DNA of 64,000 bases from Actinoplanes sp. NBC_00393 (GTDB taxonomy: Bacteria; Actinomycetota; Actinomycetes; Mycobacteriales; Micromonosporaceae), in NCBI RefSeq assembly GCF_036053395.1, contig NZ_CP107942.1, positions 10,654,001 to 10,718,000 of the forward strand. Direction: 5' to 3'. Position numbers and translations under genes: made by a program. Positions within the stretch are counted from its first letter, which is position 1. Every line of letters begins with the position of its first letter. The notes under the pieces were generated by a model, which searched no databases, was not told the DNA's origin, and saw nothing but the letters and a program-made list of their open reading frames with translations. Positions 24,453 through 33,678 of this stretch are shown here, one piece after another.

Positions 24453-26441
24453 ATGGCCACCGCCACCGCACCGGCCGTGCTCGGCAACCGGCAGAGGAAC
24501 GTCGTTTTCGTCGCGATCCTGCTCGGGATGCTGCTCGCCGCACTGGACCAGACGATCGTGTCGACGGCGCTCCCGACGATCGTGGCGGACCTCGGCGGGG
24601 CCGGGCACATGTCGTGGGTCGTCACGGCGTACCTGCTGGCCGAGACGGTGGCCACGGTTCTGGCCGGCAAGTTCGGCGACCTGTTCGGCCGCAAGCTGGT
24701 CTTCCAGGTCAGCGCGATCGTGTTCGTGGCCGGTTCGGCGCTCTGCGGCCTGGCCCAGGACATGCTGATGCTGGTCGCCGCCCGGGCGATCCAGGGCATC
24801 GGTGGCGGCGGGCTGATGGTCACCGCGATGGCGCTGATCGCCGACGTCATCCCGCTGCGCGACCGGGGCCGCTACCAGGGCGCGCTCGGCGCGGTCTTCG
24901 GCATCACGACCGTGGTCGGACCGACCCTGGGCGGTCTGTTCACCGACCACCTGAGCTGGCGGTGGGCGTTCTACGTGAACCTGCCGGTGGCCGCCGTGGT
25001 GATCGTGATGGCGGCGCGGGCGCTGCCGTCGATCCGGTCCGCGGCCCGCCCGATCATCGACTACGCCGGCATCGGTCTGGTCGCCGCCGGCGCGACCAGC
25101 ATGATCCTGGCGCTGGAGTGGGGCGGCAAGGAGTACGCCTGGTCCTCCCCGATCATCATCGGTCTGTTCGCCGGCTCGATCGCCCTGTTCACCGGCTTCG
25201 TCCTGGTCGAGCTGCGGGCCACCGAGCCGATGCTGCCGATGCGGCTGTTCCGCAACTCGGTCTTCACCGTCTGCTCGACGCTCAGCTTCATCGTCGGGTT
25301 CGCGATGCTCGGTGCGATGACGTTCCTGCCCACCTACCTGCAATACGTGGACGGGGTCTCGGCCACCGCCTCCGGGGTGCGCACCCTGCCGATGGTGGCC
25401 GGCCTGTTCGTCACCTCGATCCTCTCCGGCAACCTGGTCAGCCGCACCGGCCGGTACCGGGTGTTCCCGATCGCCGGCGCCGCGGTGATGACGGTCGGGC
25501 TCTACCTGATGTCGACCATGGACTCGTCCACCAGCACCTGGCTGGAGTCGCTCTACATGTTCGTGCTGGGCGCCGGGATCGGGCTGTCCATGCAGGTGCT
25601 CACGATCGTCGTGCAGAACACCGTGCCGTACGCCGATCTGGGCACCGCGACCTCGGGAGTGACCTTCTTCCGTACGCTCGGCAGCGCTTTCGGCACCGCG
25701 GTCTTCGGCAGCCTCTACAGCAGCCGCCTCGAGTCGGAGATGGGCCCGGCGCTCGCCGCCACCGGGGTGCCGCCGCTGACCGCGCAGGAGCCGGCCGCGC
25801 TCAACGCCCTCGATCCGGCCCGGGCCGCGCCGATCATCGCGGCCTACGCCGACGCGATCAACTACGTCTTCCGCTGGGTGGTGCCGGTCGCCGTGCTCGG
25901 CTTCGTGGTCGCCTGGTTCCTCAAGGAGCTGCCGTTGCGCGACAGCGCCCGGGCCCACGCGACGGACGTCGGCGAAGGCTTCTCGCCGCCCGCCTCCGAC
26001 GATCGGGTGAGCCAGCTGGAGAGGCAGATCAGCGACACCATCCGCCGCGGCGGCGCGGGCCTGGAGACCGTCCTGGCCGACTCCGGCGCCGACCTGAGCC
26101 GGTCGCAGGCGTGGGCCATGGGCCAGACGCATCTGCACACCACCGCTCGCGGCCGGGCCGAACTGCCCGAGATCGCCGATCGCTACCGGATCCCGCCCGA
26201 GGTGCTCCGGCCCGCGTTCACCGACCTCTGCCAGGCGGGATACGCCCGGATCGACGGCGACACGGTCCATCTGACCGACGCCGGCGAGGAGCAGTTCGAC
26301 CGGGTCTGGGAGGCCTGGCGCGGGTGGCTCGACGCGCACCTCGACGACATCACCATGGCCGACCCGCAGGATCGGGCGCTGCTGGACGAGGCTCTGGGCA
26401 ACATCGCCACCCGTCTGGTGGACGAGCAGCGGGCATCCTGA
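24453..26441 (+). CDS. DHA2-family MFS drug exporter fused to a C-terminal winged-helix domain
   Basis: 662 residues. The first ~500 form a 14-segment EmrB/QacA-type proton-driven exporter: LAALDQTIVSTALPTIVADL (motif D1), GKFGDLFGRKLVFQVSAIVF (motif A), ARAIQGIGGGGLMVTAMALI (motif B) and GVTFFRTLGSAFGTAVFGSL. After the last membrane segment, residues ~515-662 are soluble and MarR-like: VSQLERQISDTIRRGGAGLE, a helix-rich block, PPEVLRPAFTDLCQAGYARI, and DGDTVHLTDAGEEQFDRVWE, which reads as a wing. The extension is in frame with no stop or internal start, so it is a true fusion. It probably exports toxic compounds; the extension may sense them or regulate activity. Palindrome at 24379-24399 lies upstream. 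Confidence 0.9.
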   Translation: MATATAPAVLGNRQRNVVFVAILLGMLLAALDQTIVSTALPTIVADLGGAGHMSWVVTAYLLAETVATVLAGKFGDLFGRKLVFQVSAIVFVAGSALCGLAQDMLMLVAARAIQGIGGGGLMVTAMALIADVIPLRDRGRYQGALGAVFGITTVVGPTLGGLFTDHLSWRWAFYVNLPVAAVVIVMAARALPSIRSAARPIIDYAGIGLVAAGATSMILALEWGGKEYAWSSPIIIGLFAGSIALFTGFVLVELRATEPMLPMRLFRNSVFTVCSTLSFIVGFAMLGAMTFLPTYLQYVDGVSATASGVRTLPMVAGLFVTSILSGNLVSRTGRYRVFPIAGAAVMTVGLYLMSTMDSSTSTWLESLYMFVLGAGIGLSMQVLTIVVQNTVPYADLGTATSGVTFFRTLGSAFGTAVFGSLYSSRLESEMGPALAATGVPPLTAQEPAALNALDPARAAPIIAAYADAINYVFRWVVPVAVLGFVVAWFLKELPLRDSARAHATDVGEGFSPPASDDRVSQLERQISDTIRRGGAGLETVLADSGADLSRSQAWAMGQTHLHTTARGRAELPEIADRYRIPPEVLRPAFTDLCQAGYARIDGDTVHLTDAGEEQFDRVWEAWRGWLDAHLDDITMADPQDRALLDEALGNIATRLVDEQRAS

Positions 26442-26470
26442 GCGCTACCTGAGTCGGCTACTGTCCAGCA

Positions 26471-27679
26471 ATGGGAATGCTGGACAGGTTCATCGGCTCA
26501 CCGCAGCGCCGGTTCGCCCAGCTCGCCCTCCGGGTGGCGCGCAGCACCCCCGGGGTCGACCGCGCGGCCTACCAGCCCGACGAGTTCGCCATCGAGATCC
26601 ACCGCGCCGGCGGCGCCGGCCCGGCGCATCTCTACCTCTCCAACGTCTACCGCGAGACGCTCGATGCGACCCAGGCCGAGCGCCGCGAGCGGCTGGTCAA
26701 GCTGGTCCGGCTGATGGCCGCCCCACCCCCCGAGGACACCTGGGAGACGGTACGCGCGAAGTTGCGCCCCGTCGTGCGCCCGGTGACGTTCGGCGTCGCC
26801 GGCCCGGTCGGGTTACGCCCGCCGCTGTCCCGGCCCGCCATGCCGTTCCTGCGCGAGCTCGTCGTGATCGACACTCCCGAGGCGATGGCCTACGTCATCC
26901 CGGACCGGCTCGACGAGTGGGGTGTGACCGCCGAGGAGGTCTTCGCCTCCGCCCGCGACAACCTCGCCGAGATCGCCCGCCGCTCGCTGGAGCAGCCGTG
27001 GCCCGCGGGGCCCAGCGTGATCCGGATGATCGACGACGGCGACGGTTATTTCACGTCCCTGCTGCTCACTCCCGGCTGGCTGGCCGAGGTGGGTGAGCGG
27101 ATGGGCGCGCCGGTGCTGGCGTTCGCCCCGGACAACAACACCCTGCTGCTCGCCCCGCTCCCCGACGACGAGCCCGATCAGCTGTACACCCTGGTCGAGA
27201 AGAACTTCCAGGAGGCGGTGCGGTATCTGTCGCCGGTCGGTTACGTCGCCGGCCCCGGTGGTCCCGCGGTGCCGTACGCTCCGCCGATCGGCCACCCGCA
27301 CCACATCGCCGCCCGCCGCGCCGAGGCCCTGCTGGCCCTCACCGAGTACTCGAATCAGACCGACTGGCTCGCCGAGCAGTACGCGAAGGCCGGCGTCGAC
27401 GTCCACATCGGCCGGTTGATCGCGGTCGAGCCGCAGGACGGCGGGCCGGCCGAGACGATTGCGACCTGGGTCGAGGGGTCGAGCACGCTGCTGCCGAGGG
27501 CGGACTCGGTGGCCTTCGCCCGGGCCGGCACCGGTGTCGAGTTCCGCGTGCCGTGGCACGTCGTCGAGGAGCGGACCGGGCTGGAGCCGGAGCCGATTCT
27601 CGCGCCGTCGCGATACCGCGTGGACGACTGGCCGCCGTCCACTGTGATGGCCGAGCTGCGCAGCCACGAGATCGACTGA
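26471..27679 (+). CDS. DUF1444 (YtpQ)-like protein of unknown function
   Basis: 402 residues, soluble, no signal peptide. Recognisable stretches are LYLSNVYRETLDATQAERRE, VIDTPEAMAYVIPDRLDEWG, RDNLAEIARRSLEQPW, and DGDGYFTSLLLTPGWLAEVG followed by VLAFAPDNNTLLLAPL. The order (acidic N-terminal half, YVIPDRLDEWG..A..NL, then Y.S.LLL...W) recalls YtpQ/DUF1444, a family with no assigned function; I give this from memory with moderate confidence. It follows the MFS gene on the same strand after 29 bases and may be co-transcribed with it. Confidence 0.75.
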   Translation: MGMLDRFIGSPQRRFAQLALRVARSTPGVDRAAYQPDEFAIEIHRAGGAGPAHLYLSNVYRETLDATQAERRERLVKLVRLMAAPPPEDTWETVRAKLRPVVRPVTFGVAGPVGLRPPLSRPAMPFLRELVVIDTPEAMAYVIPDRLDEWGVTAEEVFASARDNLAEIARRSLEQPWPAGPSVIRMIDDGDGYFTSLLLTPGWLAEVGERMGAPVLAFAPDNNTLLLAPLPDDEPDQLYTLVEKNFQEAVRYLSPVGYVAGPGGPAVPYAPPIGHPHHIAARRAEALLALTEYSNQTDWLAEQYAKAGVDVHIGRLIAVEPQDGGPAETIATWVEGSSTLLPRADSVAFARAGTGVEFRVPWHVVEERTGLEPEPILAPSRYRVDDWPPSTVMAELRSHEID

Positions 27680-27905
27680 GTCGGCCAGGAAATCATATAC
27701 GATGCGTTCGCGCATCCCCGCTCGCGCGCCGAAATAGCAATTAACGGCCATTCATCAGGGGAAATGCTTCTTCTGAGGGATCTGTCATAGTCTCCCGGTC
27801 TTGTCAGCCGCCCGGAGCCCTCGTTAGCTTGCCCGGGCGTCCATTTAGGCCTCGGTCTATTTGTAAGGACGCTTCGCGGTTATTTCACTACGGGGGATTC
27901 ACCTC

Positions 27906-30173
27906 ATGCCACGCCTTACCCGAAGACTTCTTGCTGCCGGTTTCGCCGCGGCAGCTCTGATCGCGGCCGCACCGGCCGCCGCGGTCGCCGCCCCGGCCCA
28001 GGCGCTGCCCGCCGCGGCGGTGGTCCGGGCCGCCGCCGATCCGTACGAGCAGAAGCTCGCCGTCGCCGTGAAGTTCGGCTTCGGGGACAACACCGCCCTG
28101 CTCGAGAAGGACGATCGCGACTTCGTCATCGAGCTCTGGAAGCTCCTCGACGGCAAGTCCGACCATCTCGAGGTCGTCGCGGCCGCGGAACAGGCTTTCA
28201 CCACCTCGTTCGACGCCTGCACCCAGTTCATCGTCACCGACGTGTACGCGGCGTTCGACCGCGACGTCGCGCGGGAACTGCGGGAGAAGGAGGAGAAGCG
28301 CCAGAGCGATGTGGCCCGTGCCACCGCGGCCGCGGCCATCGACATCACCGCCGACGCGACTCTCCTGAACGCCACCGACGAGCGGTTCGCCGAGCTGATC
28401 TGGGAGGCCGTCAAGGACGACGCGAAGTGGCCCAAGGTCAAGGCCGCCGCCTCGGCGGCCGGTAGCGGCAGTGCGGAGGAGCAGCGCGAGTTCATCGCCA
28501 CCGGTCTGGCCGCCGCCGCGAAGGAGGACGTCGAGGACCGGATCAGGCGGGACGAGGAGCAGACCGAGGCCGAGCGGATCGCCGCGCTCGCCCGCGCCGC
28601 GAAGCAGTTCGCGGCCAACCGGATCGGTCTGCCGGTCACCGAGGAACTGCTCAACCTGCCCGACCAGGACTTCGTCGTGACGGTTTGGAACTTCGCACCC
28701 GACGGCACCGAGGTGCAGATCGCCGCGAGCAACGCCTCGCGCAGCCTCGACGCGGCGGTCTGGAAGGCGTTCATCGACACCGGCATCCACCAGGCCAAGG
28801 ACCGCGACATCCAGAAGGCCGCCGAGAAGAAGGCGGCGGAGGAACGTCGTCTGGTCGAGGAACTGCTCGCCCGGGCGGAGAAGGCCGGGCAGGTCAACCT
28901 GCCGACGGCCGCGCGCAAGGCGCTTGCCGGCACGCCCGAGGACGTCACCCGGTTCCTCTACACCGGACAGTACGAGGTGGCGCCGGACCGGCCGGACGCG
29001 CTGAGCAGCGGTGTCCGGTTCGGCCGGGTGACCAAGCCGGCCGGCGGATGCCTCGACGTGGCCTGGGCCAAGACGGCGAACGCCACCTCGATCCAGCTGA
29101 ACAACTGCAACGGCAACGCCGCCCAGGACATCACCTCGCCCGGTGACGGCTCGCTGCGGGTGCTCGGCAAGTGCGTCGACTCGGGTGGGCCGGCGACCGG
29201 ATCCGCCGGCGACCGGCTGGTGTACCTGTGGGGCTGCAACGGCACCGCCGCCCAGAAATGGCAGCAGCGGCCCAACGGCACCCTCTACCAGCCGGGAACC
29301 GAACGCTGCCTCGAGTCCACCGCCAACGCTGTTCAGCTCTTCATCAGCACGTGCAACAACGGCGACGGCCAGAAGTGGAACATCCCGAACGCCAACACGG
29401 TCCGCTTCGGCAAGCTGACCGTGACCGGCGGCAAGTGCGCCGACGTCTCCAACAGCGCGACCGCCAACGGCACCAAGATCCAGGCGTGGTCCTGCAACGG
29501 CACCGCCGCCCAGGACGTGACCGTGCCCGGTGACGGCTCGCTGCGGGTGTTCGGCAAGTGCGTGGACGGGGCCGGCCCGGCGACCGGTGACGCCGGCGAT
29601 CGGCTGGTGTACCTGTGGGGCTGCAACGGCACCGCTGCCCAGATGTGGCAGCTGCGCGCCGACGGCACTGTCTACCAGCCGGGGACCGACCGCTGCCTGG
29701 ACGCCGGCACGGCTCAGCTGTACATCAACGCCTGCGACGGCAGCGCCAACCAGAAGTGGACCCTCCCGCCGGTCGCCAAGCCCGGCTTCGGGTCGATCAC
29801 CGGTGTCAGCAGCAAGTGCCTCGACGCGGCCGGCGGCGCGAACGCCAACGGGACCGTCGTCCAGATCTACACCTGCAACACCGGCTCGGCCCAGCAGGTC
29901 ACGTCGCCCGGTGACGGGACCCTGCGGATCGGCGGCGCCTGCGTGGACCTCGGCACCGCGATCGGCAGTGTCGCCACCGAGCGACGGGTGCAGCTGTACG
30001 GCTGCAACGGCACCGCCACCCAGCAGTGGCACCAGCGCGCCGACGGCACCGTGTACAACACCGGCACCAGCTTCTGCCTCGACGTGCAGAGCACCGCCAA
30101 CAGCACCCAGCTGTACACCCACGCCTGCAACACCGGCGCCAACCAGAAGTGGAAGATCCCGGTAGCGGCCTGA
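27906..30173 (+). CDS. Secreted ALF-repeat protein with three ricin-type lectin domains
   Basis: 755 residues. The signal peptide (1 to ~35) ends AAPAQA. Residues ~45-365 carry ALF-type helical repeats (AVKFGFGDNTALLEKDDRDF, DATLLNATDERFAELIWEAV, NRIGLPVTEELLNLPDQDFV) separated by charged helices. From ~368 come three ricin B-type beta-trefoils starting at VRFGRVTKPAGGCLD, VRFGKLTVTGGKCAD and FGSITGVSSKCLDAAGG, with QxW-type motifs (NGTAAQKWQQRPNGTLYQPG, NQKWTLP, NQKWKIP) and paired Cys. Such lectins bind galactose/xylan-type sugars. The 226-bp upstream region is A/T-rich by local standards and probably holds the promoter. Its target, wall or substrate polysaccharide, is unknown. Confidence 0.88.
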   Translation: MPRLTRRLLAAGFAAAALIAAAPAAAVAAPAQALPAAAVVRAAADPYEQKLAVAVKFGFGDNTALLEKDDRDFVIELWKLLDGKSDHLEVVAAAEQAFTTSFDACTQFIVTDVYAAFDRDVARELREKEEKRQSDVARATAAAAIDITADATLLNATDERFAELIWEAVKDDAKWPKVKAAASAAGSGSAEEQREFIATGLAAAAKEDVEDRIRRDEEQTEAERIAALARAAKQFAANRIGLPVTEELLNLPDQDFVVTVWNFAPDGTEVQIAASNASRSLDAAVWKAFIDTGIHQAKDRDIQKAAEKKAAEERRLVEELLARAEKAGQVNLPTAARKALAGTPEDVTRFLYTGQYEVAPDRPDALSSGVRFGRVTKPAGGCLDVAWAKTANATSIQLNNCNGNAAQDITSPGDGSLRVLGKCVDSGGPATGSAGDRLVYLWGCNGTAAQKWQQRPNGTLYQPGTERCLESTANAVQLFISTCNNGDGQKWNIPNANTVRFGKLTVTGGKCADVSNSATANGTKIQAWSCNGTAAQDVTVPGDGSLRVFGKCVDGAGPATGDAGDRLVYLWGCNGTAAQMWQLRADGTVYQPGTDRCLDAGTAQLYINACDGSANQKWTLPPVAKPGFGSITGVSSKCLDAAGGANANGTVVQIYTCNTGSAQQVTSPGDGTLRIGGACVDLGTAIGSVATERRVQLYGCNGTATQQWHQRADGTVYNTGTSFCLDVQSTANSTQLYTHACNTGANQKWKIPVAA

Positions 30174-30225
30174 CCGGGTCCGCATCCTTAGATTGCGGGT
30201 GCACGGCCTCCGGGAGTTGCCCGGA

Positions 30226-30263
30226 CGGGGCGGATCACCAAGACTTCTCGGTGATCCGCCCCG
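30226..30263 (+). terminator. Strong hairpin between lectin gene and FdhF/YdeP gene
   Basis: CGGGGCGGATCACC (30226-30239) and GGTGATCCGCCCCG (30250-30263) form a perfect 14-bp stem with a 10-base loop, 52 bases past the lectin stop and 17 bases before the next ATG. It probably ends the lectin transcript; because it almost touches the ribosome site (TGGAGG) it could also act as an attenuator. Confidence 0.7.
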
Positions 30264-30280
30264 CGCCACCTGGAGGTCCG

Positions 30281-32533
30281 ATGCCCGACGAAGACGCTCG
30301 ACTTCAGGTCGGCCCGCCCGCCGATCACGCGGCGGGATTCCGGGCGGTGCGGCTGAGCCTGACGAACGCCGTACAGAAAATGGGTGTGCGCAAGACCGTG
30401 CGCAATCTGCGCACGCTCAACCAGCACGACGGCGTCGACTGCATGAGCTGTGCCTGGCCGGATCCGCAGGGGCACCGGCACGTCGCCGAGTTCTGTGAGA
30501 ACGGGGCGAAAGCGGTCTCCTGGGAGGGGCAGCGCGACACCGTGGGGCCGGAGTTCTTCGCCCGGCACTCGATCGCCGACCTGGCCGGGCAGACCGATCA
30601 CTGGCTGGAGAAGCAGGGGCGGCTCACCCACCCGATGGTCCGGCGGGACGGCGCGGTGCACTACGAGCCGATCTCCTGGGACGAGGCGTTCGCCCTGGTC
30701 GGTAAGCATCTGAACGCGCTCGGCAGCCCGGATGAGGCGGCCTTCTACACCTCGGGACGGGCCAGCAACGAGGCGGCGTTCGTGTACCAGCTGTTCGCCC
30801 GCGCGTTCGGGACCAATAACCTGCCGGACTGTTCGAACATGTGCCACGAGTCGACCGGCACCGCGCTGATGCGCACGATCGGCGTCGGCAAGGGCTCGGT
30901 CACCCTGGAGGATTTGCACCGGGCCGACCTGATCGTGGTCTCCGGGCAGAACCCGGGCACCAACCATCCGCGCATGCTGACCGCGCTGGAGATCGCCAAG
31001 CGGGACGGGGCGAAGATCCTGGCGATCAACCCGCTGCCGGAGGCCGGGCTGTTGCGGTTCGACAATCCGCAGAAGGTACGGGGGATGGCCGGTCACGGCA
31101 CCGCCCTGGCGGACCGGCTGCTGCGGATCCGGTCGAACGGCGACCTGGCGTTGTGGCAGGCGATCGGGCACCTCCTGCTTCGTCGTGGAGTGGCCGACCG
31201 CGAGTTCATCGAGTCGTCGACGGTCGGCTTCGAGGCGTGGGCTTCGCACCTCGCCGAGATCGACCGGGAGAAGGTCGAGCGGGCGACCGGCCTGGCCTGG
31301 GCCGAGATCGAGGCGGCGGCGGACATGCTGGCCTCCGCGGATCGGATCGTGCACTGCTGGGCGATGGGCATCACCCAGCACCGCAACGCGGTCGCCACGA
31401 TCAAGGAGTTCGTCAACGTCGCGCTGCTGCAGGGCATGATCGGCAAGCCGGGCGCCGGACTGTGCCCGGTGCGCGGGCACTCCAACGTGCAGGGCGACCG
31501 GAGCATGGGCATCTGGGAGAAGCCGCCGGCGATCTTCCTGGACCGGCTGCGCGACGAGTTCGGCTTCGAGCCGCCGCGGGCGCACGGCCACGACGCGGTG
31601 GACACCGTGAAGGCGTTCCGGGACGGGCACGCGTCGGTGTTCGTGGCGCTGGGCGGGAACTTCGTGGCGGCTATGTCGGACACCGAGGTCACTGCCGCCG
31701 CGATGCGTAGCGCGGCGCTGACCGTACAGATCTCCACGAAGCTCAACCGCAGCCATGTCGAGGCCGGCCGCACCGCCCTGATCCTGCCCACTCTGGGCCG
31801 CACCGAGCAGGACCGGACCGGTGGCCGCGTCCAGCGGGTCACCGTGGAGGACTCGATGTCGGCGGTGCACGCCTCCCGCGGCCGGTCCACCCCGGCGGGT
31901 CCGCTGCTGCGCTCCGAGGTCGACATCCTGTGCGGGATCGCGCAGGCGACGCTGGGCGACCGGTATGGCATCCCGTGGGCCGGTTTCGCCGAGGACTACG
32001 AGCGGATCCGGGAGCGGATCGGGCGGGTCGTGCCGGGGTGCGACGGCTACGCCGAGAAGATCAACAGTGGCGGGTTCACCATGCCGCACCCGCCGCGCGA
32101 CTCCCGCACCTTCCCGACGCCGGAGGGCAGGGGTGTCTTCACGGTCAGCCCGCTCGAGGTGATGACCGTGCCGCCGGGCCGGCTCGTCCTGCAGACCCTG
32201 CGCAGCCACGACCAGTTCAACACCACGGTGTACGGGCTGGACGACCGCTACCGCGGCATCCGGGCCGGGCGCCGGGTGGTGTTCATCAGCGCTGCCGACC
32301 TGGCCGAGCTCGGTCACGCGGACGGCGACGTCGTCGATCTGGTCTCCGAGTGGGCGGACGGCGTGACCCGCCGGGCCGAACGGTTCCGGCTCGTCGAGTA
32401 CGACACTCCCAAGGGCTGCGTGGCCGCCTACTACCCGGAGACCAACCCGCTGGTCCCGCTCGACTCGCAGGCCGAGGAGAGCGGGACGCCGACGTCGAAG
32501 TGGGTGATCGTCCGCCTGGAGCGCCCGGCCTAG
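30281..32533 (+). CDS. FdhF/YdeP-family molybdopterin oxidoreductase
   Basis: 750 residues. GVDCMSCAWPD with a third Cys in VAEFCENGAKA (residues ~48-75) resembles the N-terminal Cys set of the FdhF/YdeP subfamily. The molybdopterin core follows: AAFYTSGRASNEAAFVYQLF, NNLPDCSNMCHESTGTALMR, LIVVSGQNPGTNHPRM, LCPVRGHSNVQGDRSMGIWE, then the MopB_CT barrel (LQTLRSHDQFNTTVYGLDDR). No selenocysteine-type catalytic residue is evident. E. coli YdeP is linked to acid resistance; substrate is unknown. TGGAGG precedes the ATG. The gene ends in a CTAG shared with the stop of the convergent glycosyltransferase gene. Confidence 0.9.
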   Translation: MPDEDARLQVGPPADHAAGFRAVRLSLTNAVQKMGVRKTVRNLRTLNQHDGVDCMSCAWPDPQGHRHVAEFCENGAKAVSWEGQRDTVGPEFFARHSIADLAGQTDHWLEKQGRLTHPMVRRDGAVHYEPISWDEAFALVGKHLNALGSPDEAAFYTSGRASNEAAFVYQLFARAFGTNNLPDCSNMCHESTGTALMRTIGVGKGSVTLEDLHRADLIVVSGQNPGTNHPRMLTALEIAKRDGAKILAINPLPEAGLLRFDNPQKVRGMAGHGTALADRLLRIRSNGDLALWQAIGHLLLRRGVADREFIESSTVGFEAWASHLAEIDREKVERATGLAWAEIEAAADMLASADRIVHCWAMGITQHRNAVATIKEFVNVALLQGMIGKPGAGLCPVRGHSNVQGDRSMGIWEKPPAIFLDRLRDEFGFEPPRAHGHDAVDTVKAFRDGHASVFVALGGNFVAAMSDTEVTAAAMRSAALTVQISTKLNRSHVEAGRTALILPTLGRTEQDRTGGRVQRVTVEDSMSAVHASRGRSTPAGPLLRSEVDILCGIAQATLGDRYGIPWAGFAEDYERIRERIGRVVPGCDGYAEKINSGGFTMPHPPRDSRTFPTPEGRGVFTVSPLEVMTVPPGRLVLQTLRSHDQFNTTVYGLDDRYRGIRAGRRVVFISAADLAELGHADGDVVDLVSEWADGVTRRAERFRLVEYDTPKGCVAAYYPETNPLVPLDSQAEESGTPTSKWVIVRLERPA

Positions 32534-33501
32534 CTGTTGTCGACGCTGGTGGTGGCGGCGCTGCTCTCGAAGAGGCCGGCCAGGGTCTCCACGCCGCCGC
32601 CCCAGGCGGCGGCGAACACCGCGGCGACCACGGTCGCGGCCCGCAGCGCGTGGAACATGCCACGGCCGCTGCCGGCTTCGACCAGGTTGCGGCCGACGGC
32701 CCGGGGCAGCGTACGCCGCAGATAGTCGGTCTCCGCGCCGAGTTTCTGATCCTTCGGCATGAAGGTCGCCATCTGCACCTTGCCCCGCCCCTCGGCGTAG
32801 CAGCGGCGCATCAGGAACCCGAACGTCGACCGGTCGGCCGGCACCTCGTGGTCGATGACGGCGTGCGGCACGTACACCCAGTAGCCGTCGTTCGCCGCGG
32901 CCATCCGCAGGCACAGCTCGGTGTCCTCGGGCCGGTTCTGGTCGCCCAGCTTGCCGAAGCCGGTCCGGAACCCACCGACCGCCAGGAACGCGTCCCGCCG
33001 CACGATCATGTTCGCGGACCAGACGTTGCGGATCGGCGACGTGGTGGTGGGCATCCCGGTGTAGGAGACGCCGACCGTCCAGAGCAGCTCGTCCGGCATC
33101 CACCGCGGGCGAACGCGCTCCCAGGCCGGAATGATCCCGCCGCCGGTGCCGACCACCCGCGAGTCGGCGAAGAACGGGGCGAGCTGCTCGCCGAGCCAGG
33201 TGGGGCTGGCCACCGTGTCGTCGTCGAGGAAGGCGATGAACGGCGTACGCGTGTGGAACGCCCCGGTGTTGCGGTTACCGGAGGCGCCGCGGGCGTACGC
33301 GTTCTCCAGCACGGTGACGCCCTCGAACGTCCGCTTCACCCGGGCCGCCATCTCCGGATTGTGGTCGACCACGACCACGATCTCGGCGGCCCGGTGCGTC
33401 TGAGCCTGGGCGGACCCGATCGTCCGGCTGAGCGAGGCCCACCGCTTCTCGCTGTGGGTGGGAATGACGATGCTGACGGCGGTGCTGGTCGTGGGCTCCA
33501 A
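32530..33501 (-). CDS. Family 2 glycosyltransferase
   Basis: 323 residues with a GT-A fold: VSIVIPTHSEKRWASLSRTI at the N-terminus, AYARGASGNRNTGAFHTRTP, and the metal-binding FIAFLDDDTVASPTW (DDD, ~93-95). ANMIVRRDAFLAVGGFRTGF and NRPEDTELCLRMAAAND are the acceptor-side GGF and ED motifs. A C-terminal hydrophobic segment (RAATVVAAVFAAAWGGGV) could anchor it to the membrane. It starts at TTG, with AGGAG nine bases upstream. Typical roles are polysaccharide or lipid glycosylation; donor and acceptor are unknown. Stop codons of this gene and the convergent YdeP gene overlap (CTAG). Confidence 0.88.
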   Translation of the reverse strand: MEPTTSTAVSIVIPTHSEKRWASLSRTIGSAQAQTHRAAEIVVVVDHNPEMAARVKRTFEGVTVLENAYARGASGNRNTGAFHTRTPFIAFLDDDTVASPTWLGEQLAPFFADSRVVGTGGGIIPAWERVRPRWMPDELLWTVGVSYTGMPTTTSPIRNVWSANMIVRRDAFLAVGGFRTGFGKLGDQNRPEDTELCLRMAAANDGYWVYVPHAVIDHEVPADRSTFGFLMRRCYAEGRGKVQMATFMPKDQKLGAETDYLRRTLPRAVGRNLVEAGSGRGMFHALRAATVVAAVFAAAWGGGVETLAGLFESSAATTSVDNS

Positions 33502-33678
33502 AGCCGGTGCTCCTGAGCGTTGCGCGGAAGATCATGAGTGAGGGCGAACGGAGCTTGGCCGAGGATCCTGTGGTGAGCCTGTGGTTTCGGTTACGGCAGA
33601 TCACGGTTGGTTCCCCTGTGACGGAGATCCCGTGGAACCGATGATCACTATGTCCGGCTGTGGCGTAGCTTCTGCGGA

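Noticed and set aside
33609..33639. GGTTCC...GGAACC inverted repeat before the P-loop kinase gene
   Set aside because: Six-base arms 19 bases apart, no second copy and no obvious regulator; could easily be chance.
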